From: Oryzias latipes
Taxonomy: Eukaryota; Chordata; Actinopteri; Beloniformes; Adrianichthyidae
DNA length: 64,000 nt
Direction: 5' to 3'
Assembly (NCBI RefSeq): GCF_002234675.1
Contig: NC_019866.2
Coordinates: forward strand, 7,531,261-7,595,260
Below, piece after piece: positions 1 through 11,722 of the stretch. The translations under genes were made by a program, and so were the position numbers. A model generated the notes under the pieces. The model did no database searches. It was not told the DNA's origin and was given only the letters and a program-made list of their open reading frames with translations. How positions within the stretch are numbered: position 1 is the first letter of the stretch; each line of letters opens with the position of its first letter.

Positions 1-330
1 GATTGAGGACATATACAAAGAAAATTAAGACTGAATCAGGATTTTTGAGTATTTCCTTATTCAAATCATTGTGAATCAGGAACAGATGAATAAAATGCCT
101 TTTGAAAAATAGCTTATTTGTGACATAGCTCCCTGCTCCGCTCCATTGTGATGAATAGATGGCCAGATCATGTATGTCTTTGTTTTCCTCGTCTGTGCTG
201 TCCTCTAGCTCAAAACAGTACGTCTAGATATCTCCAATAATGCTTTTTGTTGCACCGATAATCTTAGATTGGGGGTGAGAACTGTCAGCAATGGGGAGGG
301 GAAGAGGGGTGGGGTTGCCCTTAGATTCTA
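1..330 (+). repeat. Dispersed repeat family A, left-truncated copy
   Basis: The opening bases match, segment by segment, copies near 40.97, 52.8 and 57.65 kb and reverse copies near 7.1-7.6 and 59.7-60.2 kb. Shared landmarks in order are a 'gaggacatat' block, 'tgtgaatcagg', 'agctccctgctcc', 'tgttttcctcgtctg', 'tccaataatgc', 'tgttgcaccgataat' and a G-rich 'attgggggt'. The left part lies outside the window. No coding frame is retained. The element class is not certain; it behaves like a non-autonomous interspersed repeat. Confidence 0.6.
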
Positions 331-1287
331 CTTTGAAAGTATAAAACAGTTGTGCTAAACTTAAGTCAAATTTATTATATATTATTTTACATATAACAGG
401 CTTAGTATAAGCCAATAGAAAGTTTATTTTTCACTACGTTCAAATTAGCAAATTCATATTTTTTTTCTCATTTCTTTTGTATTTTTGTCATTGTTTTGGA
501 ATACAGTGTTCCCTCAATTTTGTATGCTTTTTTGTTTGTTTGTTTGTTTTGTTTTACAGCCAACTGTGTTTCTGATTGGCTGTCAATCAATTTCGTCCGT
601 GCTAAGTCTCCCGCATCAGACTGTGTTTGGTTTGCCAAATCTATAGATCTTTGATTGCAATCAAGTCTATGTTTTTACATATAATACTGGACTTATTTTC
701 TATGAATGTTTGAACTTTAGGAGTTTAAACAAGAAAGAAAAGTGCGAAGATATTAACATCTGTCTGATGAAAGTGTATAAAGTGTGTAGTCAGGAGTTTA
801 ACAGCCTTACAACATCTGTAAGTCTCATTTTGCTGGTTTCACCTATTGTGAGTTACTTTTAGAACAAAACTTATGTCAAATCGAAACAAAATTGTTATGT
901 AAAAATTGAGGTTTGAATTAAATAGTGCGGAAAATAAATTGTTGATTGCCTGATACCAATGAATCAAAACCTGACGGTATGGTATGTGCGGCCAGTAGGC
1001 CTTCAAATATCTGTAATGCAATTTCAGACAAAAACATTCACTAAAAAAAAAAGCAAAAATAGATTATAATAATGGAATTTTCATTCCATTTAAAATTCCA
1101 AAGTCTGGCTCCTGCTGTCAGCAGAAGCCAGAAGCTTCACGTCCCCTGAAAAGCTTGTTCAAACCTAGAACCGTGTTAACGTATGAACTCTTTAAAAATT
1201 TATGACAGCAGCATAAATCATGAAAAAAAATTCTATAACTTCTCCTAAGCCAGAGGCAAACAATAGCCCTTCACCAGGTTCAGCTCT
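331..1287. other. AT-rich intergenic stretch
   Basis: I see no gene. The stretch holds a short GTTT microsatellite near 530-555. A motif at 503-515 resembles the end of a common fish DNA transposon and has a reverse counterpart near 24.22 kb. If the minus-strand candidate gene at 1288-5366 is real, its 3' UTR would lie here. Confidence 0.5.
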
Positions 1288-4200
1288 TCAGCTTTTACAG
1301 AGACTCCCAGGATAGCATTCTCTCTGTAATAACCTAAAAACTCATAAAGATGGTGGACAAACAGTTTTGTGGATCAACACGTCTTACCTTGAGTTTGATC
1401 GTCTTCCTCTTACATCTTCCAGCAATGTGTCCTGTGATTGAGGATCCCATGGCACTGCTGTTTGACTGTTGGCGCTGGAGAGGTGAAGCCAATCTCACCG
1501 GGATGAAACGGAAAGGTACGTTTGGAACCAAACCCCGCCATAAGAACCTTCCTTTGTTTTCAGCTTGTACCTGAAAATTAAATGTGATAAATGCACGGAA
1601 ATTTTTAATGTCGCAGTTTCACTAGCATCTTCTTCGGCTCACAGTTTCAGCAATATTGGTGCAAACTGAAGCAAAATACACAAATAAATAAATAAATCAG
1701 GCAACTCCAGAGCAGCAGATAATATTTTAATGAATAAGTTGTCATTGTGGCAAAAGTCAGAGTACACCAGTCAGCAGTCACCAGCCCATCGCAGAGTCTT
1801 TGAGACAACACACACAAAGAAGTGCTGTAAACCCAAAGGTACAAAAAAATGAGCAGAGAACAAACACAGGTTTGAACAAGGTACCATTTTTTCCAGCCGT
1901 GATTGCATCACAGTGATTGTTCAAAGATTATAATGCAAACAGTTTACTGACGTAGGATGTGAGAATTTAACCAGGATGCCTGGGATTCTTGCAATAAAGG
2001 GTAAAGCTGCAGACTGTTAGGATATTCTTTCTAATGTCAAAAGCCAAGGCCTGTCCGTATTGAGAGGAGAAATGGGAAACAGCACATAGAGAATAGAGGG
2101 AACGGGAGAGAATGAGAGTTGGAAAAAAATGAATGCGCAAACGAGGAATTAAAGATGTGGAGAGGAAATAATTCAGAGGGGTGTCTGGGTGAAAGATGAG
2201 TAGATGTGAAAAGCCAACAAAGTATGAATATGGATGGAGTGTGGGTAAAAAGTAAGGACTGAATTGATGAGTCAATGGGTCTGAAGAACAAGTAAATGGT
2301 TAGGAGAGCTAAAGAAAGACTCAAAAAAACTAATGGTAGTGTTGGTAATAGAGAATAAAGACAAACCCTGCCTGTTGCTTTGACTGCCTTTGTTTTGAGG
2401 TGCCGTAAGATAGTCCAGTCATAGTTCTGCTCCCAAACCATTGACTGTAAGAACTTTAAGAACTGGACCAAGTTAGTGTGATTTCACCCTTAGAATAATG
2501 CTTACTTTTGGCTCCAACAAAATGAAGTTAATTCACTCTCTATTTGCATGTATACAGATGCCACTATGTTGGAACCAGAAATTGTCAGGAAGCAGTGGTT
2601 TCTCCAAGTTGATCTGCGTCATGGTTTCTATGGCAACCACTATTGCCAATTGGGAGTGACCCTCTTTTGTAATTTAGGTTAACTTTATTTGTATTGATTT
2701 CATTTGTATCCTTTTTATTTTTGTTGGACCGGATGGAAAAGAAGAAGAGGGATGGATGTTGGAGACAGGGGGTAAGGGCACAGAAGAAAGGGGGAAAAGG
2801 GGAGTTAAGGAATCTGGAAGATGATTACAGAGGTGGTGGTCATTAAGCAACAAGATGCTGGAGGATTATCACTCTCTGGTGTAAATGTTTGTCAAAAGAG
2901 GCGGGGCCTGTCCATACACATACTCAAGTGTCACAAACATACCTGTTGTCTCCAAAGGTCTTCACATACAATCATGTCACTCGCACATATGCATACAAAC
3001 CAACACATCTAAAGCATTTCAATAAGTCAAACATACTAATGTGCAAAGGTGAGCTGACACCTCTGCTTAGGAGGGTGAGTATGTCCTGCTGAGGTAGATG
3101 ATAGAAGGCAAAAAGAGGGAGAGTGCCCCGCCATCCCCACACCAAGACCCCGCCAAAGAAGGCGGTAGGCAGGGCCCCCCGACACTGGCATGGTTTAGCA
3201 GATTGAGGTAATCTGCCCGCCAGGCATTCCAGCCAGACAACCATGCCAGGGCCAGCAGGACCGCCACAGGGGCCCCGTGCGCTGAAGAGGATGGAGGCAC
3301 AGGAGTACGAAGAGTGCAGGCCCCAGCCCACCAGGAGGATAGCACTCCGCCCCTTCAGGGTGCCCAGCATGGGACCCCCACCCTTGGAGCCCCTGGAGGG
3401 GCAGGGAGGGTGGTAGGCAAAGGCCGCCCACCTCAGCCCATGAGAAGGACACCCAGGAAAGATGAGGGTCCCAGAGGAGCGTAGTAAACATTGCCCGACC
3501 AGGCTCACCCACTGTTGGAATTTTGGAGGGGGCCAACGCTCGAGGGCAAGGACCAAAACCCACACCACAGAGACATGGACACCCCCAGATGTGATATGAT
3601 CCCTGGTTCATGGTCCCAACCAGGGAACTCAGGGATCCTTCTCCCAGCCCGGCAAGGAAGCACTCAAGGAACATGGACCACCTTGCCGAGAGCCTGGTTC
3701 CCCCTTCCAGGGATCGGGTAGGGGGTAGATGATCAGAGGTCCCACCTTCCTTGTGTAAGGTACTATATGTGTTGTTTGTTTGTGTGAGTGAGTAGGCTTG
3801 TTTGAAGCCCATAACCCACAACTTGAAAGCAAACAGAGTGAAATTCAATTCACTAAAATTAGAATAATTGGGACAGAACAAAAAAAACAATTGACTTTGA
3901 TACCCTTTTTTTTTAATTAAAAAGTTTAAAAACCCAGTAAGAGTAACATTTTTAGTTCAAGTTTAATTCTGCTTGAGATAACACGTACCAACATCAAAAC
4001 AATACAAACAAGATAAACAGCCGAGTTCCACATTTTTCGGGACGCCATTTGAAGACCACAGAAAAAGTAGGAGAGCATAAACAGCAGCAATGGGCTAAAG
4101 TACTTCAGGATCAAACAGTAACTACAAGGCTGTGAGTCTAAATCTAGTAGATATCTACAAACAAGCGAATGAAAAACACTTTCCAACAGGCAAAAAGGGA

Positions 4201-5366
4201 AGCAAATGGCAAAAAAACAATGGAAGAGGTGGGTCTATTCCTGTCATGACGGTGAAACTGAGGTTTCTGGTTATTTAAAACATTCAAGTTGGACCTTTTT
4301 TATACTTATATTTTTGCAAACGTTTTTTAAAACTCCTTAAAACAAGTAGATGAAATATACATTAAAAAAATCTTAATTTTTTTCTTTACCAGCTGAATTG
4401 AGTCCATGTCTCCTTCAGTCCTTTCAGAGCTTTTTTTTGTTCCACCTGTCACTTTGGATTTAGACTCTCTTATAGGAACAGGCTGAAAAAGGCTTATCTT
4501 AGCTGAAGACTCTCTGATGAACAAAAGCCCATTAAGACGTTTAAAAGAAAGCTTTCAACTGAAATGCTCACAACAAAGATTTCCAATTTTTTAATGCTGG
4601 ATGAATAAGCTGAAATGAACAAAAACACAGACAAAAAAATGTCATGCTGTTTATATTAATCATTTATTTTATTTTTTAGCCCATATTTAGACTTCTTACA
4701 ATTTCATATCCATAAAAGCTTCAAAGAACAACATCAAAAACCTATCTGAAAATGTATTCTGGGGTCCTGCTGGTGTTCTTTGTCCAGGCTGAACAGACAA
4801 GTCTTGGAGTGAATTAGACACACACAGGATTGAGCAATGTGCAGATTGGAGTTTATTTTTACTCCATATTATAAAGCTTATAGAGGATCAAATACTGGCA
4901 ATGGGAGAAAAATCTTGAAAGCATTCATTCCAACAATTACAGACACAATGACAAAGACACACACACAAAAAAAAACATGGAACGATTGGTCTACTGCCCG
5001 ACATTAGGCGGACGAATGACGAAAATCTAGTATTTTAATGGCCAACTGTGGTCTTTAATAATGGGACAACCATTGGTCAAATCAAATGATGTGCCTTGGT
5101 GTTGATGAAAAGAAAGAAGCAACCAAACAATATGGCTCAGACACAGAAAAACGTTGCCAGACTTTAAAGAGCGATGCGCAACACAATGGCGAGTTACTGG
5201 TAACGGCAAATTTTCTTCTTTGCTGATACAAAGGCAGACATTCGACCTCCTGATTTACCTTTCCGTGTGCTTCGTGGTTCTGTTGAGCTGAACCGCAGAC
5301 AACTCCCACTGCTTTTTTATGGACGGAATACAGTCCTTCGTCGTCTGCGGTGAAGACTGCCGCCAT
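1288..5366 (-). CDS. Candidate unrecognised protein, 5 putative exons
   Basis: I do not recognise this protein. Five minus-strand segments join with GT-AG junctions and matching phase: 5366-5259 (ATG start, 36 codons), 4788-4742, 4513-4390, 1570-1388 (61 codons) and 1323-1288 (stop TGA at 1288-1290). Together they give about 165 residues. The first exon begins MAAVFTADDEGLYSVHKK and ends in AAG before GTAAAT. The fourth exon is fully open from a good TTTAATTTTCAG acceptor to a GTAAGA donor. Its product is basic and polar (GRCKRKTIKLK near the end). Weak points are the poor donor after exon 2 (GTTTTT), the short last intron (64 nt), and a GC-rich repeat inside the large intron. The exons could instead belong to different transcripts or be chance open frames. 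Function cannot be inferred. Confidence 0.3.
2430..2690 (+). repeat. Dispersed repeat family B copy
   Basis: The segment contains 'ttggctccaacaaaatgaag' followed by a 'tatggcaaccactattgcc' block. Reverse-complement counterparts occur at about 19.25-19.40 kb ('ttggcaagagtggttgctat', 'ttcgttggagccac'). A shorter direct copy lies at about 34.32-34.38 kb ('tctagctctaacaaaataaag'). No open frame is kept. The transposon class is not determined. Confidence 0.5.
2840..3760. repeat. GC-rich island, probable dispersed repeat
   Basis: About 0.9 kb of markedly GC-rich, C-run-rich sequence is set in AT-rich DNA. It carries overlapping long minus-strand open frames (198 and 231 codons) that look low-complexity (Gly, Pro, Ser, Trp, Leu rich) and match no family I know. 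The composition break at both sides and the lack of exon-like features suggest an inserted repeat rather than a gene. It lies in the large intron of the candidate minus-strand gene. Confidence 0.4.
3989..4048 (-). CDS. Alternative first exon coding a signal-peptide-like N-terminus
   Basis: A minus-strand ATG at 4048 opens 20 codons (MASRKMWNSAVYLVCIVLML) that end exactly in phase 0 at a GTACGT donor. Spliced to the phase-0 exon at 1570-1388, the junction reads ...IVLML-VQAENKGRF. That resembles a classical signal peptide: basic start, hydrophobic core, V-Q-A before a polar residue. This would give a secreted product of about 92 residues instead of the longer form starting at 5366. The splice sites and phase are seen; use of this exon is inference. 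Confidence 0.25.
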
Positions 5367-8300
5367 CTTTTATCACAACAGAGTCCATCTGTCGATGGTT
5401 CTTCCCTCTGTTCCCCTCTTTCTCTGTTCCAGCCCTCTGTTTGTTGTGGGGGGGTTGTTCTTATTTCCCATCCAGCATCAAACCACCATATCGACAGGCT
5501 CATGGGCCGCCCAGCAGGGGGGTGGCTTGAACACACTGTTGTCCTTTTCCAAGCTTCAGATGAACAAACCACATTCATTCTTCTCAGGAGTTCATAGACA
5601 GACTGACTGGAGATTTTTTTTTTTAACTCAGGACTTATTTCAAATCTCGTCTTTCTCAGAATTTTTTTTTAAATCAGCATCTGAAACTCCTTTTTTGACT
5701 GAGGCAACATCTGTGTGATTCTTTCGAACTCACACAAAAGCTTTTTCTGGCAAACTTTAGCTGGAATTCTTTGATTTAACCACTTCACTTTCATCTCAAA
5801 GGAAAAGGAGTTATTTCATTAAATTTCATAAAATTTCAGAATGGCTCTTGCCCTCACCTTCTTCCTTGGAGTCTTTTCTCTGTGATCCTCCATAACTGGA
5901 CGTCATCTCCATGCAGCCTTTTTCTCACTTTCTGAAAGATGGAAATCTTTACTTAAAAACGCCAGATCCTATAGGCGTGCAATGTGATTGGGGCAAAAGC
6001 TGACCAGAAGAACGCCTGCAGAATCATGTTGTGACCATGGTAACAGACTCAACAACAAAATGAGTACAATTTATCCTTCTAATTCTAGCAATGACTTCAA
6101 AGTAAAGAATGATTAAATCAAATAGCATGCATCTTTGTTCCTTTCGAGGTCAAACAGAATTAATACGAAAAACAAGGCAGAGGGAACGCAAAGACATGAA
6201 AAAAGAGGAGGAGACACGATATGACCTTTGTAATGAAGCGCCATCAGCTGCTCACCCATCAAGGGGATTTCACGGGTGTGTGTTGAGCTGGGAGCCGGGT
6301 CACATCCAGAAGACTAGTCACACAATGACCAGTTTTCTCCTCAAACTGTTGCAGCTGTGAGGCTAATTAAGCTATTTGCATTCGGCACTGTATTTATTTA
6401 GCTGATAAAGAAATTTAAAGCAAAGGTAGATGAGTCAAATCATCAATACACACACTGTTGGTATTTTTTTATTGCATCATTTGCTTAGATTTTTAATCTG
6501 ATCAGAATTCTTAAAGGTGTCAAATTTCCAAGTGTATGTTATTTAAATGAATTTTACCAAGAGGAACATTTGTTGTTTTGAACAAGATGTAATGTCAAAT
6601 GCAAAAACCTCCACACTTTTATGTTTTTGTACTAGAAAAAAATTATCATTCAATAAATGTCCAATCTGGTTTCAGCTCATTATTTTGTGGTTTGTTTCAT
6701 TTTATGGAAAATTGCAAGAAATTATGACCAGAGCTGAATATTATTGTATATTATTTGGGTTATGTTATTTTGATTGACGTGAGTGAACTCATAGGTGGAC
6801 TCAACAAAACACTTGTGAGAAACACTTATTGTGCATGTGTGAAGCATTTAGTGTGCATGTGTGAAACACAATGTGTGCATCTTCAAATTTATATTGCACG
6901 TTTGCGTAAAATTACAATTGTGAATCAGTGCTTGTGTATTTGTGAAACAGGTTGTGTTGTGTGCATTTCTGATTATTGAGACTGAGTAAACTCCATACTC
7001 TTTGGACCATTTTTTGGATTGTTGTTAAGTTGGCAGATAAAACTCAAGTTAAAATGCCAGACGCACTTCAGGCTTCATTTTGATTGTATACAGTGGAAGC
7101 TTTGGATGAATCAGAGATTATCAGTCCAGTGTGTATAAGTTTGCTAGCTTTGGCTTCCTGTGTTCCCATGGAAAATGTACTAGTGTCGGCTATTGTCTGC
7201 AACAATTTCAAGGTTAGCACAGAGAAAAATGCTGTTTTGGTAAGTTTAAAATAGATAAAAATATTTAGCTGGGAATGCAGATCGATGAGTTCCACTAACC
7301 ACTGAAGGGCAAAATCAGCTGATGAAAGTCCCTCTCCAACTATATTTTGATCTATTTTAAGTGTTCCCAGTAGTATTTTAATTATAAATTTGCAGTTTTT
7401 AGCCAAAATCAAAAAGCCTGTGTTTTTTTTTTAAATACATTTTCTGCAGTAGTTGGTTTGCAATCTCTCCCACTAGCTTACAGCCCCTCACAAGCCCAAA
7501 AATAAAGACATCAATGGATCTATTTGTCTTCAAGTGGATGCATCGGTATGGAGCAGAGCAGGGAGCTTGTGGCCTGCCGATTGTAGTTTGTACGTCACAT
7601 CTACAAACAGTTTCAAATGACATTTACTCGTCTGCTCCTGATTCACCCCAATTTGAATGAAGAAACACAAAAAAACAGAATTTTCCTAGTAGTGGTTCTA
7701 TGAAGTGATGAAAATTTACTCTTTGCCTGCTCTTCTCAATCTTAAATTAGCTAAATGTATCCAAATCCCAACTTGAGCATCTATTTTCACAAAGCTCTGT
7801 TTTGCTCTCTACTGCCAATCATTTCCACCTGTCCATTTTCTCCCATGTAACCTCACTCAAAAAAAAGAAGGAAAAAAATCGAATAAGAGCAGAATGTAAC
7901 TGCTGTGGACAAATGTATTTACACATTGGCACTTTAACTTATAACATGCTCACAAAGTGAGAAGGAAAAATGTCAGCTGTTTAAGACAACATGGTGTGTA
8001 GAAATTTGGGTCTTAACTTCTATTCAGTTTTTTTTAATGTGATGCTGCTTTATTTAATTGTAGAGTGGGGTAAAAAAATGACTCTTCGAAAAGATTTGTC
8101 CAAGTTACCCATGTTGAGATGGTGCCAAACTATAAATAATTTTTTGGTTTCTTAAAATGAATGAAGAACTGTTCAAAGCAGGCTCCAGAATATAAATTTG
8201 TCATCCATCAACTCTCAGAAATCAGAATTTTCTCACTATAAAAGATGAATGTCAGAAATCCAGGGCAAAGATGTTCTTTCCCATACATAATAGATAGGAG

Positions 8301-8696
8301 ATATTAAAAACACAGCAATGAATAACTAAATTTGAGAACCAAAGTGGAATTTTTTGTCTAGGGTCAGCTTCCTATGAAAAACTACAAATGTCCCTGATCC
8401 AGTTTATGAACTCTGACTGGTGACACTAAAGCTTCCATAGCAGTAAAATGTATTAGAAAAAAAGGAAAGGTTTTCTATTTTGCTGGATCGTGTAATTTTA
8501 TGACATATTATTAACATTCTTACCCTTAACCATACTCTGTGAGTCTTTACAACAGAAGCCCTTCATTCAGGTCTTTCTTAAGTTAATCTACCTTCACTAA
8601 ACATGTCTGTTTTCAGACAGTTGTCATTATTTTTGCTTAGGGTCCCTATTATATTATTATCGGATGAAAACCCCAAAATCTTGCTCGGACGGCGCA
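5367..8696. other. Intergenic region with one repeat copy
   Basis: No gene is supported. The first few hundred bases upstream of the ATG at 5366 contain polypyrimidine and T-rich tracts. Around 6.83-6.97 kb, 'gtgcatgtgtgaa'-type words recur irregularly. A reverse copy of repeat family A occupies about 7.07-7.64 kb. The rest is AT-rich and unremarkable. Confidence 0.5.
7070..7640 (-). repeat. Dispersed repeat family A, reverse copy
   Basis: Read on the minus strand, this shows the family A landmarks in order: 'ggccacaagctccctgctc', 'gatgcatccacttg', 'agatccat', 'gtctttattt', 'ggggctgtaagcta', 'ctgcagaaa', and the right-end block 'taattaaaatactactgggaac'. It ends close to the right ends of the other copies. 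Some internal blocks are missing. Confidence 0.55.
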
Positions 8697-8768
8697 GGCG
8701 CGGTGGCCAAGTGGGAAGGCGTCGGTCTCGTAAACCGAAGATCGCGGGTTCGAACCCCGTCCGTGCCT
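8697..8768 (+). tRNA. tRNA-Thr (anticodon CGT)
   Basis: A 72-nt gene folds as a complete cloverleaf. The acceptor stem is GGCGCGG with CCGTGCC, including one G-U pair. The anticodon stem TCGGT/ACCGA closes the loop CTCGTAA, giving anticodon CGT (reads ACG, threonine). The T arm is CGGGTTCGAACCCCG. The internal promoter boxes are present (A box near TGGCCAAGTGG, B box GGTTCGAACCC). A short T run follows at once as a polymerase III terminator. No intron is present and no CCA is encoded. It is nearly identical to the vertebrate tRNA-Thr(CGT) sequence as I remember it. Confidence 0.96.
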
Positions 8769-10142
8769 TTTGTCTGTCTCCTTTAAATTCGTCATTAAGG
8801 GCGATGCGAACAAGATTATATACTAAAAATAAACAGACTTTAATATATAGTCGTAGTTTGAAAAATATCTTACTTTAATTATCTGGTAAACAACAAGAAA
8901 CCACAACAAAGACACTATTACCGTACATGAGAAAGATTGTCTCTTGATCTTAAAGCATCTTCATAAGGATAAGAATAGGTTTAAAACAAAGGAAATAGTT
9001 GTAGCTCATAAAACACAAGTTAGCAGTTTGGGTTAAGACTGAACACCAAGAAATCAAGCAGCCTAAAACGTAGAGCGTGACATGACTTTCTTTTCTTCTG
9101 TAATCATATAGTCCTTGCAAAGGTGGGATACAATCAAATGAGTGTTTTGGGGCTTTGACCCATTTTGCTGGACTATATTCCACCTTGGTATCGAGTCCCA
9201 TTTCAGTCTCAACTCGTGCACTAAACTACTCACAGAAAAAAAAGTTTGCTATGTGTCCTCAAAGCCTAAAAACACAGTGAAATTGAAAGATTTGACTTTT
9301 ATTAAAGTTCTTTTTGCTCATACAGCTGCTTTTGGGTGGGTTTTGCAAGGAAAGTGGCTCTACCTGCTGGGTAAAATAAGAACTTCACGTAAAACACTTT
9401 TTGCAAATGTAAAATATCCTGGTTCATTTAGGCAACTTACATTGGTTCTAAATGCAATTAGAGAATGCATGTGATCTCCACATAAAAGGCTGTGACATCA
9501 CCTTCAAAGTATTCATTGCATGTGACTTGATGGATAAGTCATTGCTTATGCAGCAACATCTAACTCTTACTGTATTGACAGAAACACTTGTATAATAATA
9601 ATTTTTAAAAACTTTTGAAAGTTTTGCAAGGGTTGACTATCTATTGATCACTATGTGGCAGAGCACTGGTTGATTTTGACCAGAAGACACAATCAAGTTT
9701 CTTTTCTCTGTATTTCTCAAGGTTTTCCCAAAAAAGAAAACTGTTTGAAACTTGTTTCGTTTTTTAAAATTTTTTTTAAGCATTTTTCTTTTTCAGGAAA
9801 ATGAGCTGTCATTTGCAAAACAAAGCATTCTCATGACAACAAGCGTTAAAAATCACAATTTTCTTGGCAAAAATCCTGACCCTATTCCATAGGTTGTTGA
9901 AGAAAACATGTAACACAGCAAATGAATTTGTCAGCTTAAAACTATGAGGCAGGTCTGACTAGAACGTATGTTTTAATGAAAACACAATAAAAATCTGTTT
10001 AATATGATATATTTCTTTTTATGTTAAATTAAATTTTTTATGAAATGAGCTTTTATTTTTAGGAAACATATGTTCCTGATTTTAATCATTTTTTAAGAAG
10101 AAAATATTAAAAAGGCACTCAAACGTAAAAATTGAATTTATG
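8769..10142. other. Intergenic region, no gene seen
   Basis: The stretch is AT-rich. A 110-codon plus-strand frame at 9142-9474 has no recognisable domain and is taken as chance. The segment just below 10143 is the downstream flank, probably 3' UTR, of pla2g10. Confidence 0.5.
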
Positions 10143-11722
10143 TCAGTAAATATTGCACATTGGGTGCTCTGAGCCGCACATGAAATCTGGCCACAAAGCA
10201 TATTTCTGGATGTAAGGGGCTTTTCTCAAACACTTAGCCGCCTCTCGGTCGCATTTACACAGCATCTTCTCGCATTTGTCCTTCAAGTCATCTACAAAGA
10301 AGAACACAGACAACTCTTAGCAAAAAAAGACTACAATTTCATCCATCATTTGTCTTGTTTTCAAAATGAAATGTTGGAATCTTTCAGACAATTACCACAC
10401 TCAGCTTTCCTGTCCTCACACGTCCAATGATACTGGGCTGTTTTAGTGTGGCAGCCGAGGAGTTCTGCATCTCCGTAACAGCAGTCATGCCTGTGGCAGC
10501 ACCTGTAGTCAGAACAGATGGAGCGCTTTTATTTTGAAGGCTAAAGCTTCACCTAAAGTGAACAAACAATGGTCACAGCACACCACAGCTATTTTAAAGA
10601 CAGGGCAGGATCCGAGCAATGGTTTTTCACAACAGATAGTTTGCAGACAACTGGCTTTCAGGGGGCGAGATGTCTTGTGGTGATTAAAAAAAAAAGGGAA
10701 AAGGAAAAGACGTTAATTAGGATTTGGGTGTGGAACTTTTGGATCGAGACACCACTTCCTCCTTCCATCCCATCACACATTTGTGGTTCAGTGAGTCAGA
10801 AACATGAATACGCACACACATCTGGATAACTAAAGAGGGACAGACAATAAGGGAAAACAGATCATTTCTGGTGGACTGCATGTGTGCTCTGAATGCCATC
10901 CTTTGAATGACATAATGTATAGGTTGCAGAATAAACAGACTCCTTGCAATTTGGCATGCTCTATCATCAGGTATAGTGTGTTATTATAGGAAAAAAAAAT
11001 GTCAAAAAGCAGGCTTTAAATGGACTTTTGCAGACAGGAGTCTGATTATAGCTGCTACCTTACCAGTCTGCTCGGTCTCTGGGCCATCCTTGACCACCCA
11101 GTCCACAGTAGCATCCATACATCATATAGGCAAGGGCAGATCTCCCTGTGCTGCATTTGATGGCCCCTGCCAGCTCCAGTAAACCTCTTCTGGTCCTCTG
11201 GGAACTGTGTGCTGCTACAGAGGCTACAGCCACTGCTGAGAAACAGAAAAAACTTTGTCTGAGCTCTCATCCATTGTCATCTTGATACAGTTAGAAGCAG
11301 ATTTTCAAAATCAAGCTACAATGTGTTTTATTATAAATGTCCCAAATACCTATTTTCTAATGTTCTAAACGGTTTCTATTTTAAAATGAGTTCCCTACTA
11401 ATAGAAAGTTACATTTTAGAAAGAAACATTTGTTGTTTTTTTCTTTGTTTTTTTGCACACAGAGTTCTTGCCTGATGCAATAGAACGACTATTAAAAAAG
11501 ACTCGCCTCTTCTAAATAACAAAACTTTCCACATGAAATTGCATTTTAAAGTTATATTACACCGTCTGCAAACAAAACTCAAGTCTCTTCTGGTGCCTGC
11601 ACAGTTTTCTTGTGAATAGTACTTTTAGTCTACTACAGATTTGCTTCACAAACTGCAAAATAGTCAAAGTAAACAATCATCTTACCAGATGAAATGAGAA
11701 GTATTCGGCAAAAAGCCATCAT
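10143..11722 (-). CDS. pla2g10: Secreted phospholipase A2, group X
   Basis: This encodes a 154-residue secreted phospholipase A2, which hydrolyses the sn-2 ester of phospholipids in a calcium-dependent way. The four coding exons are 11722-11686, 11235-11064, 10502-10396 and 10291-10143, all GT-AG and phase-consistent. A short signal peptide is followed by a basic propeptide ending RTRR (residues 26-29), so the mature enzyme would start at G30. The calcium loop Y-G-C-Y-C-G-L-G-G lies at residues 52-60. The catalytic motif C-C-x-x-H-D-C-C-Y gives His75 with Asp76, and the second catalytic Asp is in C-K-C-D (about residue 120). Many paired cysteines are kept. The RTRR-G-L-L-E-L-A-G arrangement favours group X over groups IB and II. 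The exon 2 acceptor is a tandem CAGCAG, so two forms differing by one residue are possible. The leftmost of two adjacent ATGs was taken as start. Confidence 0.93.

Noticed and set aside
3195-3890. 231-codon minus-strand open frame
   Set aside because: It lies in the GC-rich island and overlaps another long frame in a different reading frame. The composition explains its length.
4390-5366. Securin-like identity for the candidate left-end gene
   Set aside because: A vague resemblance of the first exons (MA..., R-T-P...F) was considered, but no KEN box and no conserved acidic C-terminal region are visible.
9142-9474. 110-codon plus-strand open frame
   Set aside because: No domain, no splice context and amino-acid makeup typical of AT-rich noncoding DNA. 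I treat it as chance.
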